The notes beneath the pieces are model-generated. The model saw nothing but the letters and a program-made list of their open reading frames with translations. It was not told the DNA's origin and searched no databases. A DNA stretch of 35,134 nucleotides from Firm-04 sp045617625 (GTDB lineage Bacteria; Bacillota; Clostridia; Oscillospirales; Ruminococcaceae), in contig JAZLJA010000043.1 in the NCBI GenBank assembly GCA_045617625.1, positions 1-35,134 of the forward strand. Direction: 5' to 3'. Both the position numbers and the translations under genes were made by a program. Below, piece after piece: positions 17,188 to 25,311 of the stretch (position 1 is its first letter; each line of letters starts with the position of its first letter).

Positions 17188-18306
17188 TCATGTTCCCATG
17201 AGCAGCAACAGAATCGCCGTTGAAAAAATCAGCATGATGCCATATGTCACGAGCATCGCAAACGCCGCAGACAGCACCTCATCGGCATCGGCACAAAGCC
17301 GCCGCATCGAATCGGTGCCTGCAAGCTCGGCAGCAATGCCCGCGATGTGAAATGCCGCACGATAACAAATCGCAGAGAGCAGCGGCGGCAGCAGCAGCCA
17401 CACGATTGCCAGGATCCCCAGCACACCCGTGCCGTTTTGCAGCAGCCGAATGCTCCCCTGCACCGTGCCGTATGCATCGGACACCGCACCGCCGACAATC
17501 GGGATCAGCCCTGACGTCAGCAGCCGCACGGTTTTTGACGCAAGACCGTCTGCCGCATCGGCAACAAAGCTGCGCACCGAGAGAATCGCAGCAAAAAAAG
17601 CCATGAGCGTCGCCAGCGACCATGTCACCACCCGACGAATGCCCTTCACAAGCCCTCCAAGCCGCAGATGAGGATTGACAGCATCTGCCGCACCGAGCGC
17701 AGCAGCAGCTTTCATCAGCGGAAACAACAGCAAAGACGTCAGCTGTTCCACAAACTCGGTGAGCATCAGCAGCACGGCATGATAGGTCGTGCCCGATGCC
17801 ACCGCCCCCCCTGCCGCCAGAAATCCGCTGAACACAGGAATAAACCCGCCCATGAACACATCGCCCGCAGTGAGTGTGCGTGCGGTGCGATTCAGGCAAT
17901 CACAAAGCGGCGATGCCGCCGCGCCCACGCAAATCAGCGTGCAAAGCGTATCGAACAATCCGCGCATACCGCCGCACGATGCCGTATCACTCATGCCCTC
18001 AAATGCCGCCGCAAGCAGTGTCAGCGTCAGCAGTGACGACAAAAGTGCCGCAGGTGCTTTGATTTCCGTGCGCAGGGTATCCCAAGCCGCTTGCAGCCAC
18101 GCCGTCGGCGGCACTTCAAGCACCGACGATGGCTCCTCTGCACGAATGCCTTGTGTCTCCAACACCGCTGCCGCCTCTGCGGGGAGTTCCAAATCCGATG
18201 CAGCGTTTTCAAGCACGTCCATGCCCTCTGCATTCGCACGCAGGCACGGGAAGATCGCAAGACACACCCACAAAGCAAGCAGATACCGGATCAGTGTTGT
18301 TCGCAT
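17188..18306 (-). CDS. spoIIIAE: Stage III sporulation protein AE
   Basis: The 372-residue protein begins with a signal peptide (LIRYLLALWVCLAIFPCLRANAEG) and then has many membrane segments, with the conserved MGGFIPVFSGFLAAGGA, RSFVADAADGLASKTVRLLTSGLIPIVGGAVSDAYGTVQGSIRLLQNGTG stretch typical of SpoIIIAE, the polytopic part of the mother-cell channel. Start 18306 follows GGAGG by 5 nt. The longer open frame upstream overlaps spoIIIAD and is not supported. Confidence 0.94.
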   Translation of the reverse strand: MRTTLIRYLLALWVCLAIFPCLRANAEGMDVLENAASDLELPAEAAAVLETQGIRAEEPSSVLEVPPTAWLQAAWDTLRTEIKAPAALLSSLLTLTLLAAAFEGMSDTASCGGMRGLFDTLCTLICVGAAASPLCDCLNRTARTLTAGDVFMGGFIPVFSGFLAAGGAVASGTTYHAVLLMLTEFVEQLTSLLLFPLMKAAAALGAADAVNPHLRLGGLVKGIRRVVTWSLATLMAFFAAILSVRSFVADAADGLASKTVRLLTSGLIPIVGGAVSDAYGTVQGSIRLLQNGTGVLGILAIVWLLLPPLLSAICYRAAFHIAGIAAELAGTDSMRRLCADADEVLSAAFAMLVTYGIMLIFSTAILLLLMGT

Positions 18307-18319
18307 GATCTCCTCCGTT

Positions 18320-18712
18320 TCAGGCGGCAAGCAGCGACTGCACCACGCCAAGCATCGACGAGACCAGCGGCAGCGCAAGCAGCAGAAGTGCGGCTTTTCC
18401 CGTCATCGTCACGGCACAGGCAAGTGCGGATTCGCCCGCATCTTTGCAGATTTCAGCGGCAAGTTCGGTGACGATGCACACCCCTGCCCCCTTCGAGAGC
18501 GCGGCGGTTTCATCTGCGGTGAGCCCCCCTGCGGCAAGCAGAAGATCCATGCGCTCCAGCATCGGGGTCAACGACAGCACAGCAGCAGCCGTCAGACCGA
18601 CACAAAGCAGAAGCGTCAGCAGCATTGCCTGTTCGGCGGCAAAACGCTGCAAAACCTTCGCAAGCATCACCGCCGTGAGCGACAGCCCTGCCACCTGCAC
18701 CGCCGTCACCAC
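18320..18712 (-). CDS. spoIIIAD: Stage III sporulation protein AD
   Basis: 130-residue integral membrane protein with four hydrophobic segments and the conserved ALSKGAGVCIVTELAAEICKDAGESALA region near residues 70-97, as in SpoIIIAD. The start is a GTG that overlaps the spoIIIAC stop (7-nt overlap); a GTG three bases later is equally possible. Encoded between AC and AE as in all complete spoIIIA operons. Confidence 0.9.
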   Translation of the reverse strand: MVTAVQVAGLSLTAVMLAKVLQRFAAEQAMLLTLLLCVGLTAAAVLSLTPMLERMDLLLAAGGLTADETAALSKGAGVCIVTELAAEICKDAGESALACAVTMTGKAALLLLALPLVSSMLGVVQSLLAA

Positions 18713-18903
18713 AGCCCGAACACCGATTTCACGGTGTCAAACAAATCGCGTATCTGCGTAATTATCATCATCAGCACCACAATCAGACCTGCAAGTGTTG
18801 TCAGCATCGCCTGTTCCTCGCGCTCAGCGCGTTTCAGCACGAGATTCAGCACCGCCACGATGATGCCGATGCCCGCAACCTTGAAAATCAAATCAATATC
18901 CAT
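18706..18903 (-). CDS. spoIIIAC: Stage III sporulation protein AC
   Basis: Small 65-residue membrane protein: DIDLIFKVAGIGIIVAVLNLVLKRAEREEQAMLTTLAGLIVVLMMI with two membrane helices around a charged, conserved KRAEREEQ turn. Length equals the family norm. Start 18903 follows GAGG by 6 nt; an ATG 12 nt earlier would overlap that site. Confidence 0.92.
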   Translation of the reverse strand: MDIDLIFKVAGIGIIVAVLNLVLKRAEREEQAMLTTLAGLIVVLMMIITQIRDLFDTVKSVFGLW

Positions 18904-18922
18904 TGCACGCCTCATATTTCCG

Positions 18923-19414
18923 TCACAAAAGCATAATCACCAGAAAAATCCCCGTCAGCACGCCCATGCTGCGATACAGCCTTGCTTTGCACGCCTGCTC
19001 CGCCTCTGCCGCCGCACGCAGCCGCGATAATCGCCCGCTGCAAAGTGAGATCGCAGAAAGCTGTCCCGATAGTTCCGTGCGTCCCAGACTTTCGCCAAGT
19101 GTTTGCAGGATCTCCCGTTCATCTGCGTCCAAATCGACGTCATTCAACAACGCATCCTGCCACGATCTCGGATAATCGGCGCAGTTTCTCGCTGCCGCCT
19201 GTAAAAATCCAAGCGATGCAAAATCCTGCCGCTGCGAAAGCGATGTGAGCAAATCAGGGATGGTCGGCAGCAAAAAGGTCAGTTCGGCGGCGATCGCATC
19301 GCATAGCTGTTCGAGCAGTCGAAGCTGTTTTGCACGCATTTCCGTATGTTTTGCCGCATAATTCCCAGCAAGTGCCGCCGCCGCCAGCACCAGCACATAT
19401 GCAACCGCCCGCAT
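18923..19414 (-). CDS. spoIIIAB: Stage III sporulation protein AB
   Basis: 163-residue protein with an N-terminal membrane segment (AVAYVLVLAAAALAGNYAA), a helical middle with a family-like LEQLCDAIAAELTFLLPTIPDLL, and a C-terminal membrane segment (LTGIFLVIMLL). It has the size and layout of SpoIIIAB. The start is the ATG of a TGATG overlap with the spoIIIAA stop; no strong ribosome site precedes it, so reinitiation after AA is likely. An in-frame start at 19459 would lie inside spoIIIAA. Confidence 0.88.
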   Translation of the reverse strand: MRAVAYVLVLAAAALAGNYAAKHTEMRAKQLRLLEQLCDAIAAELTFLLPTIPDLLTSLSQRQDFASLGFLQAAARNCADYPRSWQDALLNDVDLDADEREILQTLGESLGRTELSGQLSAISLCSGRLSRLRAAAEAEQACKARLYRSMGVLTGIFLVIMLL

Positions 19415-20340
19415 CAGAGCGCGTGTCCCACGCAATGCAGCGACATGACCTGTCCGCACTGCGCCCCTGTGCCGAGCATTGCCGTATAGCTGAACGCATT
19501 TGCATCCAAAAGCCGCTTGATCTGCGGCCGCGCATAGAGCTCCGCGATGCTCCCCGCGTGCGCTGACGCCACCAGATGCACGCCCGTATGCAGTGCGGGC
19601 AGCAGAGCCTCGGTTTCCTTTGTGCCGCCGAGTTCATCGCAGACAAGCACCTCAGGTGACATGACACGCACCGCTGTTTCGATTCCACACGATTTCGGAA
19701 ATCCCGCATATACGTCGGTCTGCACGCCCATGTCAAATGGTGATTCCCCATGCTGCATCGCGGCAAGCTCACTGCGCTCGTCAATCACGCTGACACGATA
19801 TCGCTCGCCGAGAATGCGGCACAAATCGCGCAAAATAGTGGTTTTCCCTGATGTCGGTGCGCCCGCGACCAGTAACCCACAGAGCGACTGTCCAAACACC
19901 TTTTCCGCCAGCGATTCCGCACAGCCGCGCATTTCGCAGGCGATGCGCACATTCATCCCACTGATGTACCGCAGCGCCTCGATTTTGCCTTCCTTCATTA
20001 CCGCGGTTGCACAAAGCCCCACGCGGCATCCTCCTGCGGCGGTCACAAAGCCCTGACGAATCTCCTCCTGATAGCTGTGTATGGAATGTTCGCAGACGCT
20101 TTGAAAAACAGTATCCAGAATCAGACGGCTCACAGGGATTCCCTCGGCGAACAGGCGCGTATAACCGCCCGTTTTTGTCAGGATGTGAGCCTGTCCGCCG
20201 CTGATGATCTGCAATGGTCTCCCTGCCCGCAGTCGAATCTCCTGCACACGTATCTGCTCGCTTTTCGGTATTTTTGCAAGCGGCTCGGCAATCACAGCGG
20301 GAAAAAATGGCAGCATTTTTTCATAACTGCTTGTTCGCAT
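19414..20340 (-). CDS. spoIIIAA: Stage III sporulation protein AA (ATPase)
   Basis: Cytosolic ATPase of the mother-cell channel, related to secretion ATPases. The 308-residue product shows EIRLRAGRPL near the start, a Walker A GAPTSGKTT near residue 163, VIDERSELAA, DVYAGFPK, EVLVCDELGG (Walker B region) and LVASAHAGS (sensor). AAAGGGG lies 7 nt before the ATG. First gene of the operon, 31 nt behind a candidate sigma-E promoter. Confidence 0.95.
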   Translation of the reverse strand: MRTSSYEKMLPFFPAVIAEPLAKIPKSEQIRVQEIRLRAGRPLQIISGGQAHILTKTGGYTRLFAEGIPVSRLILDTVFQSVCEHSIHSYQEEIRQGFVTAAGGCRVGLCATAVMKEGKIEALRYISGMNVRIACEMRGCAESLAEKVFGQSLCGLLVAGAPTSGKTTILRDLCRILGERYRVSVIDERSELAAMQHGESPFDMGVQTDVYAGFPKSCGIETAVRVMSPEVLVCDELGGTKETEALLPALHTGVHLVASAHAGSIAELYARPQIKRLLDANAFSYTAMLGTGAQCGQVMSLHCVGHAL

Positions 20341-20369
20341 GACGATGTCCCCTTTCGATTTCCTGTTTT

Positions 20370-20398
20370 ATCCTATGCGGCGCAGGGACAAGATATGC
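20370..20398 (-). promoter_or_regulatory. Candidate sigma-E promoter of the spoIIIA operon
   Basis: On the minus strand: GCATATC (20398-20392), 14-nt spacer, CATAGGAT (20377-20370). The sigma-E consensus is about KMATATT - 14/15 nt - CATACAHT, so 6 of 7 and 6 of 8 positions agree. It sits right before spoIIIAA, which in Bacillus is mother-cell expressed from a sigma-E promoter. Confidence 0.65.
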
Positions 20399-20403
20399 CA
20401 CAG

Positions 20404-20447
20404 CACAAAAAAAGACCGCCCCACGTTTCCGTGGAACGGTCTTTTAT
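20404..20447 (-). terminator. Terminator of the zinc-ribbon gene
   Basis: Stem of 8 bp plus 5 bp around a CC/AA internal loop (20411-20425 with 20430-20444) and a 4-nt loop; on the minus strand it is followed by seven Ts. It separates the zinc-ribbon transcript from the spoIIIA promoter. Confidence 0.88.
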
Positions 20448-20464
20448 TCGCATTTTCGATAGAA

Positions 20465-20908
20465 TCAATATCCGCCGATATTGCCTGTGCTGTCCGCGTT
20501 GAAGAACTGATTGCTGCTTTCGGTGTAGTAATCGTTCTCTCCGAGGGAAGTGAAATCCTCGTCCTCGGGGTCAGGCAGTCTCGCACCGCAAACGCCGCAG
20601 AATATCTGTTTTTCGCTGTTCTGTGCATCGCATTTCGGGCACATTTTGTAGCCGCGCAGCGTGTTCAGCTCAAACTTCATCTTTTTGATACGACGGCGAC
20701 GAGCATCAATGTCATCGCACAGATCACGGAATACCGCAGGATCTTCGTCGGGATTCTTGTAATATTTTTTGCCCAGATCCGCAAAGATCTCGACAATACG
20801 TTCCTCCTCGTAGAGGATTTTCCGCTTCAAATTGTTGACTTCAGAAATGTTTGAGATTTTTTCGGTGGCATTTCTGCCTGTATCTCGAATCGAATCCAGC
20901 ACTCCCAT
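20465..20908 (-). CDS. Zinc-ribbon protein with N-terminal coiled coil
   Basis: I do not recognise a named family member. The 147-residue product has a short start, a charged helical/coiled-coil part (about 22-90: NNLKRKILYEEERIVEIF, then DIDARRRRIKKMKFELNTL), a zinc ribbon CPKCDAQN...CGVCGARL (four Cys in two CxxC pairs), and an acidic Asn-rich tail. No signal or membrane segment. ATG 20908 follows AGGAG by 9 nt; a GTG at 20914 is too close. A single-gene unit with its own strong promoter and terminator. Function unknown; a role in binding nucleic acid or other proteins is only a guess. Confidence 0.75.
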   Translation of the reverse strand: MGVLDSIRDTGRNATEKISNISEVNNLKRKILYEEERIVEIFADLGKKYYKNPDEDPAVFRDLCDDIDARRRRIKKMKFELNTLRGYKMCPKCDAQNSEKQIFCGVCGARLPDPEDEDFTSLGENDYYTESSNQFFNADSTGNIGGY

Positions 20909-20986
20909 AATCACACACTCCTAATCATAGGAAAAACGACACAGTTTCTGCATTTTTCCAGAATATATAGTACCAAGATAAGCGAT

Positions 20987-21008
20987 ACAAAAATGATTTC
21001 ATTTTTGT
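20987..21008. promoter_or_regulatory. Palindrome downstream of the zinc-ribbon promoter (candidate operator)
   Basis: Two perfect 10-bp inverted arms (20987-20996 and 20999-21008) with only 2 bp between them. The loop is too small for an RNA hairpin with all pairs formed, and the site begins about 20 nt after the expected transcription start, so a dimeric repressor site is plausible. The outer TGTCAA at 21006-21011 could also be a second -35 element. Confidence 0.5.
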
Positions 21009-21034
21009 CAATTCGCCCATATGCCTATACTCCA

Positions 21035-21062
21035 ATTATACACGATTTTTGCAAAATGTCAA
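21035..21062 (-). promoter_or_regulatory. Consensus sigma-A promoter of the zinc-ribbon gene
   Basis: On the minus strand: TTGACA (21062-21057), 16-nt spacer, TATAAT (21040-21035). Both hexamers are perfect. The 5' leader to the ATG would be about 120 nt. Confidence 0.85.
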
Positions 21063-21125
21063 GGGGATAGGCACAGATTTCGGCGTTTTCATACAAAATG
21101 GTTGTGATTTTACAGCAGTTTACAC

Positions 21126-21150
21126 AAAAGGACTCCGCAGGGATTCTTTT
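21126..21150 (-). terminator. Possible weak terminator after the ACT gene
   Basis: Imperfect hairpin with A-rich left and T-rich right flank, lying 4 nt after the stop; the stem has a mismatch and a bulge. Only modest support. Confidence 0.4.
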
Positions 21151-21153
21151 CGA

Positions 21154-21582
21154 TTATTCGTACACATCATCGCAGGACAAAACCTCGATGTTGTTTGCCT
21201 GAAGCACCGCAAGACACTTTTCTTCGTCATCCACGCGGAAAATCACATGGGCGCTCTCAGCACTGCGGCTCACAAATGCATACATATACTCCACGTTGAC
21301 ATCGGCGCGGTTGAGCGTTTGCAGCACATCGGCAAGCCCGCCCGGACGGTCAGGGATTTTCACGCCCACCACATTGGTGACGGTGATGGTACATCCTGCA
21401 CTCTTCAGCACCTCGATGGCGAAATCGGGCTTGTTGACGATCAGGCGGAGAATCCCGAAATCTCTGGTATCTGCAAGGCTCAGCGAACGGATATCGACAC
21501 CCGCATCGCCCAAAAGCTGGGTGACGGCTGCAAGCCTGCCGGGACGGTTCTCGATGAAAATAGAAATCTGACGAATGAACAT
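21154..21582 (-). CDS. Double ACT-domain protein
   Basis: 142 residues made of two ACT domains in tandem: IRQISIFIENRPGRLAAVTQLLGDAGVDIRSLSL (1-36) and VVGVKIPDRPGGLADVLQTLNRADVNVEYMYAF (about 71-103). ACT domains bind amino acids or related small molecules and control partner enzymes. The gene follows the PaaK-type ligase by 15 nt, with a GGAGGA site, and this pairing is common in anaerobic Firmicutes, which suggests it senses an (aryl) amino acid for this pathway. No catalytic domain. Confidence 0.88.
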   Translation of the reverse strand: MFIRQISIFIENRPGRLAAVTQLLGDAGVDIRSLSLADTRDFGILRLIVNKPDFAIEVLKSAGCTITVTNVVGVKIPDRPGGLADVLQTLNRADVNVEYMYAFVSRSAESAHVIFRVDDEEKCLAVLQANNIEVLSCDDVYE

Positions 21583-21597
21583 GAAAATCCTCCTCTC

Positions 21598-22905
21598 TCA
21601 GTGGAGCTTTCTGCGGTCGATCACATGGACGGATTTGCCCTCGGTGCGCGGAATGGTTTTGGGTTCCACCAGTGTGATCTTCGCCTGAATGCCCAGTGTC
21701 GTGTGAACAGCCTCGCGGATGCGCTTGGTCTGCTCCTCCAGATTGCCTACGGTATCGGTGAACATATCGGGCGAAATCTCGACCTGGATCTCAAATGTGT
21801 CGTTGTTGTTGACACGGTCAACAATGATCTGATAATACGGTGCGGTGTTGCCGAGTGACAGCAGCACGCTCTCGATTTGCGACGGGAACACGTTGACGCC
21901 GCGGATGATCAGCATATCATCGCTTCTGCCCGCGGGTTTTTTCATCTTGATAAAGGTTCTGCCGCAGGAGCAGACACCGCGCTCCAGTGTGACGATATCT
22001 CTTGTGCGATAGCGGAGCATCGGGAAAGCTTCCTTGGAGATGCAGGTAAAGACCAGTTCGCCCTGTGCGCCCTCGGGCAGCACCTCGCCCGTGTCGGGGT
22101 CGATGATCTCGGGGATGAAATTATCCTCGTTGATGTGCATTCCGGTCTGTGCCGAGCATTCAAACGCGACACCGGGGCCCATAATTTCAGTCAGCCCGTA
22201 AATGTCCATTGCCTTGATGCCGAGCTTTTCCTCGATATCATGACGCATTTCCTCTGTCCACGGCTCTGCACCGAACAATCCTGCGCGCAGTTTGATATCA
22301 TCCTTTGTGACGCCCATTTCAGCCATTGTTTCCGCAAGGCTCAGCGCATAGGACGGTGTGCAGCAGATGAATGTCGAACCGAAATCCTTCAGAATGTTGA
22401 TCTGCTGCTTGGAATTGCCCGTTGAAACGGGAATGACCGTCATGCCGACCTTTTCTGCGCCGCCGTGAATGCCGAAACCGCCCGTGAACAGCCCGTAGCC
22501 ATACGAAACGTGCATGAAATCGGTGTTGTCGGCACCTGCGGCGGTCAGGGCTCTCGCACAGCATTCAGACCACATTTCAAGGTCATTTGCCGTATAGCCC
22601 ACCACGATTTTTTTTCCTGTTGTGCCGCTGGATGCATGCACACGCACCACCTGATTCATCGGCACTGCAAACAGTCCGTAGGGGTATGTGTCGCGCAGAT
22701 CCTGCTTATATGTGAACGGCAGCTTGTGCAGATCCGCGATGCTCTGAATATCCTCGGGGCGCACGCCTGCCTCGTCCATACGGTCGCGGTAAAGCGGGAC
22801 ATTTTCATAAACGCGGCGCACGGTGCGCATCAGGCGGTAACTCTGGAGCGTTTCCAGAGATTTCCTGTCCATGCACTCGATTTCCGCATTCCAATATCGT
22901 TCCAT
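21598..22905 (-). CDS. paaK: Phenylacetate-CoA ligase family (AMP-forming)
   Basis: ATP-dependent acyl-CoA ligase of the ANL superfamily. The 435-residue product has the N-terminal YRDRMDEAGV, the phosphate loop VRVHASSGTTGKKIVVGYT, ICCTPSYAL, GAEPWTEEMR, DIYGLTEIMGPGVAFEC, RYRTRDIV and the C-terminal RSDDMLIIRGVNVFPSQIE hinge. Together with IorAB it would interconvert aryl-acetates and their CoA esters, allowing aromatic amino acid synthesis or oxidation under anaerobic conditions; the true acid is not fixed by sequence. The stop of iorB and this ATG overlap (TAATG). Confidence 0.9.
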   Translation of the reverse strand: MERYWNAEIECMDRKSLETLQSYRLMRTVRRVYENVPLYRDRMDEAGVRPEDIQSIADLHKLPFTYKQDLRDTYPYGLFAVPMNQVVRVHASSGTTGKKIVVGYTANDLEMWSECCARALTAAGADNTDFMHVSYGYGLFTGGFGIHGGAEKVGMTVIPVSTGNSKQQINILKDFGSTFICCTPSYALSLAETMAEMGVTKDDIKLRAGLFGAEPWTEEMRHDIEEKLGIKAMDIYGLTEIMGPGVAFECSAQTGMHINEDNFIPEIIDPDTGEVLPEGAQGELVFTCISKEAFPMLRYRTRDIVTLERGVCSCGRTFIKMKKPAGRSDDMLIIRGVNVFPSQIESVLLSLGNTAPYYQIIVDRVNNNDTFEIQVEISPDMFTDTVGNLEEQTKRIREAVHTTLGIQAKITLVEPKTIPRTEGKSVHVIDRRKLH

Positions 22906-23480
22906 TACAGTGCCTCTCTGCCAAGCGCGAATGCCTTGCGGTTCATCTCAATGAACTTTTCGGGCACACACTGATTCAAAGCTTCCTGCCAGACATCCTC
23001 ATCAAATTCCATTTTCTTGGAAACAACGCCCATCAGCACCACGTTGGATGCCTTTGCACTGCCTGCCTGTTCTGCAAGCGAAAGTGCATCGACTGCGGTG
23101 ACGTCGATGTCCATGCCCTTCAGCTTTTCGACGATCTCCTGCGGATAAGCAGCCGCACCCGTGATGACAGGCATCGGGTCGAGCGTTTGGGTGGAGGTGA
23201 CGATCTTGCCGCCCTTTTTCAGGCAGGATGCCCAACGAGCCGCTTCCAACAGCTCAAACGAGATGATGACATCAGCTTCACCCTTTTCCACAACGGGCGA
23301 ATACACGGCGTCACCATATTTGACATATGTGACCACAGAACCGCCGCGCTGCGACATTCCGTGTACTTCACTGACCTTTACGGCAAAGCCTTTCTGCAAA
23401 AGCACATTGCCGAGGATTCGGCTGGCAAGCAGGCTGCCCTGTCCGCCGACACCGACGATCATAATTGATTTCGTTTCCAT
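22905..23480 (-). CDS. iorB: Indolepyruvate:ferredoxin oxidoreductase beta subunit
   Basis: 191 residues of the pyruvate:ferredoxin oxidoreductase gamma-type domain: IMIVGVGGQGSLLASRILGNVLLQKGFAVKVSEVHGMSQRGGSVVTYVKYG is the hallmark. With IorA it oxidises aryl 2-oxo acids to aryl-acyl-CoA, reducing ferredoxin, or works in reverse. GGAGG stands 8 nt before the ATG, 50 nt after the iorA stop. Confidence 0.94.
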   Translation of the reverse strand: METKSIMIVGVGGQGSLLASRILGNVLLQKGFAVKVSEVHGMSQRGGSVVTYVKYGDAVYSPVVEKGEADVIISFELLEAARWASCLKKGGKIVTSTQTLDPMPVITGAAAYPQEIVEKLKGMDIDVTAVDALSLAEQAGSAKASNVVLMGVVSKKMEFDEDVWQEALNQCVPEKFIEMNRKAFALGREAL

Positions 23481-23530
23481 ATCTTATACCTCCGTTTTTT
23501 CGGATTTATGATTCATTTTGCGCATATTCG

Positions 23531-25258
23531 TCATTTCTGAATCGCACCGAACTTGCACAGTTCTTCGCAGATGCCGCAGCCGACACACTGGGTGTGGTCG
23601 ATGCAAGCCTTTCCATTCTTCATCGAGATGGCAGGGCAGCCCAGCTTCAGGCACATTTTGCAGCCCTTGCACTGTTCGGTATCGACATGAAGCGGTGCAT
23701 TGTGCTTGACATATTTCAGCAGTGCGCAGGGACGGCGGCTGATGATGACAGAAGGCTCATCCACAGCGAGTTCTTCGAGAATCGCCTGCTCCATTTCGGC
23801 AAGCTTATAGGGATCTGCGACGCGCACGCGCTTGATGCCGATGGCATGGCAGAGGGCTTCCAGATCCACGGCAGCAGCAGGATCGCCCTTGAGGTTTTTG
23901 CCAGTCGTCGGGTTCTGCTGATGACCGGTCATGCCCGTGATGGAGTTATCAAGGATGATGACGGTCGAATTGGATGCGTTGTAAGCGACGTTGACAAGGC
24001 TGTTGAGACCCGTGTGCATAAAGGTGGAATCACCGATGACTGCAACGCTCTTGCCCTGCGATTCTTCGCCGCGCACCTTGTTGAAGCCGTGCAGGCACGA
24101 AATCGAACTGCCCATGCAGATGGTCCAATCCATTGCGCAGAGGGGCTGTGCCGCACCAAGGGTATAGCAGCCGATATCGCCCGAAACACGGATCTTGTGC
24201 TTTGCCAGATTGTAGAACACGCCTCTGTGCGGGCAGCCTGCACACATCACAGGCGGACGGATCGGAAGCTGCTCGGGATAATTGGTGACATCAGGCGTCT
24301 TGCCCAGCAGTTTTTCTGCGATGATGACCTGATTCAGCTCGCCGATGCAGCCGAAGATCTCCTTGCCCTTGCAGGCAATGCCCAGATTCTTCGCGTGGGA
24401 TTCCAGAATGCCGTCCAGCTCCTCAATGACATAAACGGTCTTGCATTTTGCAGCAAAATCGAGGAAAAGCTGATTCGGCAGCGGGTTTGTCATGCCGATC
24501 TTCAGATAGTTGACGGTATCGCCCAGTGCCTCTTTCGCATACTGATAAGCGGCACCGCAGGTGATGACACCGATCTCCGCGCCGTTGTCCTCGATCTTGT
24601 TGACAGGAGCGGTCTCCGCATAAGCGATCAGCTTTTTGGTGCGCTCCTCCACGACAACGTGTCTGCCCTTTGCAAATGCGGGCATCATGACATATTTTGC
24701 GGGATTCTTCTCGTAAGGTTTCAGTTCTTTTTCCTGTCTGGGAAGCTGTTCCACGGCGCTCTGGGAATGAGCGACACGGGTGGAGGTACGCACCAGAACA
24801 GGGGTATCAAACTGCTCGGAGATCTCATAGCCGAGCATCGCAAAATCCTTGCATTCCTGCGAATCGGAAGGTTCCAGCATCGGCACCTTGGAGGCGATGG
24901 CATGATGGCGCGAATCCTGTTCATTCTGGGAGGAGTGCATACCGGGATCATCGGCAACCGCAATGACCAGACCGCCGTTGACACCCGTATAGGATGCGGT
25001 GTAAAGCGGATCGGCAGCAACGTTCAGACCAACGTGCTTCATTGCGGCAAACGCTCTTGCGCCCGCAAAGCAGGCACCCAGCGCAGATTCGACTGCAACC
25101 TTCTCATTCGGCGCCCATTCTGCATAGACTTCGTCATACTTCGCAATCGTCTCGGTGATCTCCGTGGAAGGAGTGCCCGGATAGCTGGATGCAAATCGGC
25201 ATCCTGCCTCGTAAAGACCTCTTGCGAATGCTTCGTTTCCAAGCATCAGCTTTTTCAT
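23531..25258 (-). CDS. iorA: Indolepyruvate:ferredoxin oxidoreductase alpha subunit
   Basis: 575-residue ThDP and Fe-S enzyme. The N-terminal part has LMLGNEAFARGLYEAGCRFASSYPGTPSTEI and the middle carries DPGMHSSQNEQDSR; the ThDP-binding part has GCPHRGVFY, GDIGCYTLG and IGDSTFMHTGLNSLVNVAYN...ILDNSITGMTGHQ. The C-terminus has two ferredoxin-like clusters, CKGCKMCLKLGCP and CVGCGICEELC. The start is placed at the ATG before KKLMLGNEAF (family start); an AAAGGA site lies 12 nt upstream, and a closer in-frame ATG overlaps it. The longer upstream frame enters the neighbouring gene. Confidence 0.95.
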   Translation of the reverse strand: MKKLMLGNEAFARGLYEAGCRFASSYPGTPSTEITETIAKYDEVYAEWAPNEKVAVESALGACFAGARAFAAMKHVGLNVAADPLYTASYTGVNGGLVIAVADDPGMHSSQNEQDSRHHAIASKVPMLEPSDSQECKDFAMLGYEISEQFDTPVLVRTSTRVAHSQSAVEQLPRQEKELKPYEKNPAKYVMMPAFAKGRHVVVEERTKKLIAYAETAPVNKIEDNGAEIGVITCGAAYQYAKEALGDTVNYLKIGMTNPLPNQLFLDFAAKCKTVYVIEELDGILESHAKNLGIACKGKEIFGCIGELNQVIIAEKLLGKTPDVTNYPEQLPIRPPVMCAGCPHRGVFYNLAKHKIRVSGDIGCYTLGAAQPLCAMDWTICMGSSISCLHGFNKVRGEESQGKSVAVIGDSTFMHTGLNSLVNVAYNASNSTVIILDNSITGMTGHQQNPTTGKNLKGDPAAAVDLEALCHAIGIKRVRVADPYKLAEMEQAILEELAVDEPSVIISRRPCALLKYVKHNAPLHVDTEQCKGCKMCLKLGCPAISMKNGKACIDHTQCVGCGICEELCKFGAIQK

Positions 25259-25311
25259 AATTTGAACCATTCCTTTCAAAATGTGTATTTCCTGTATGGA
25301 TAAAAATCGCG

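Noticed and set aside
20909..20914. GTG start 6 nt earlier for the zinc-ribbon gene
   Set aside because: It would leave only 3 nt to the AGGAG site.
23465..25303. 612-codon open frame antisense to iorA
   Set aside because: Same cause: iorA is clearly conserved on the other strand, and this product is Cys/His/Arg-rich without motifs.
25259..25311. Promoter for iorA in the 53-nt gap
   Set aside because: A TTGACG is present but no -10 box at a useful distance.
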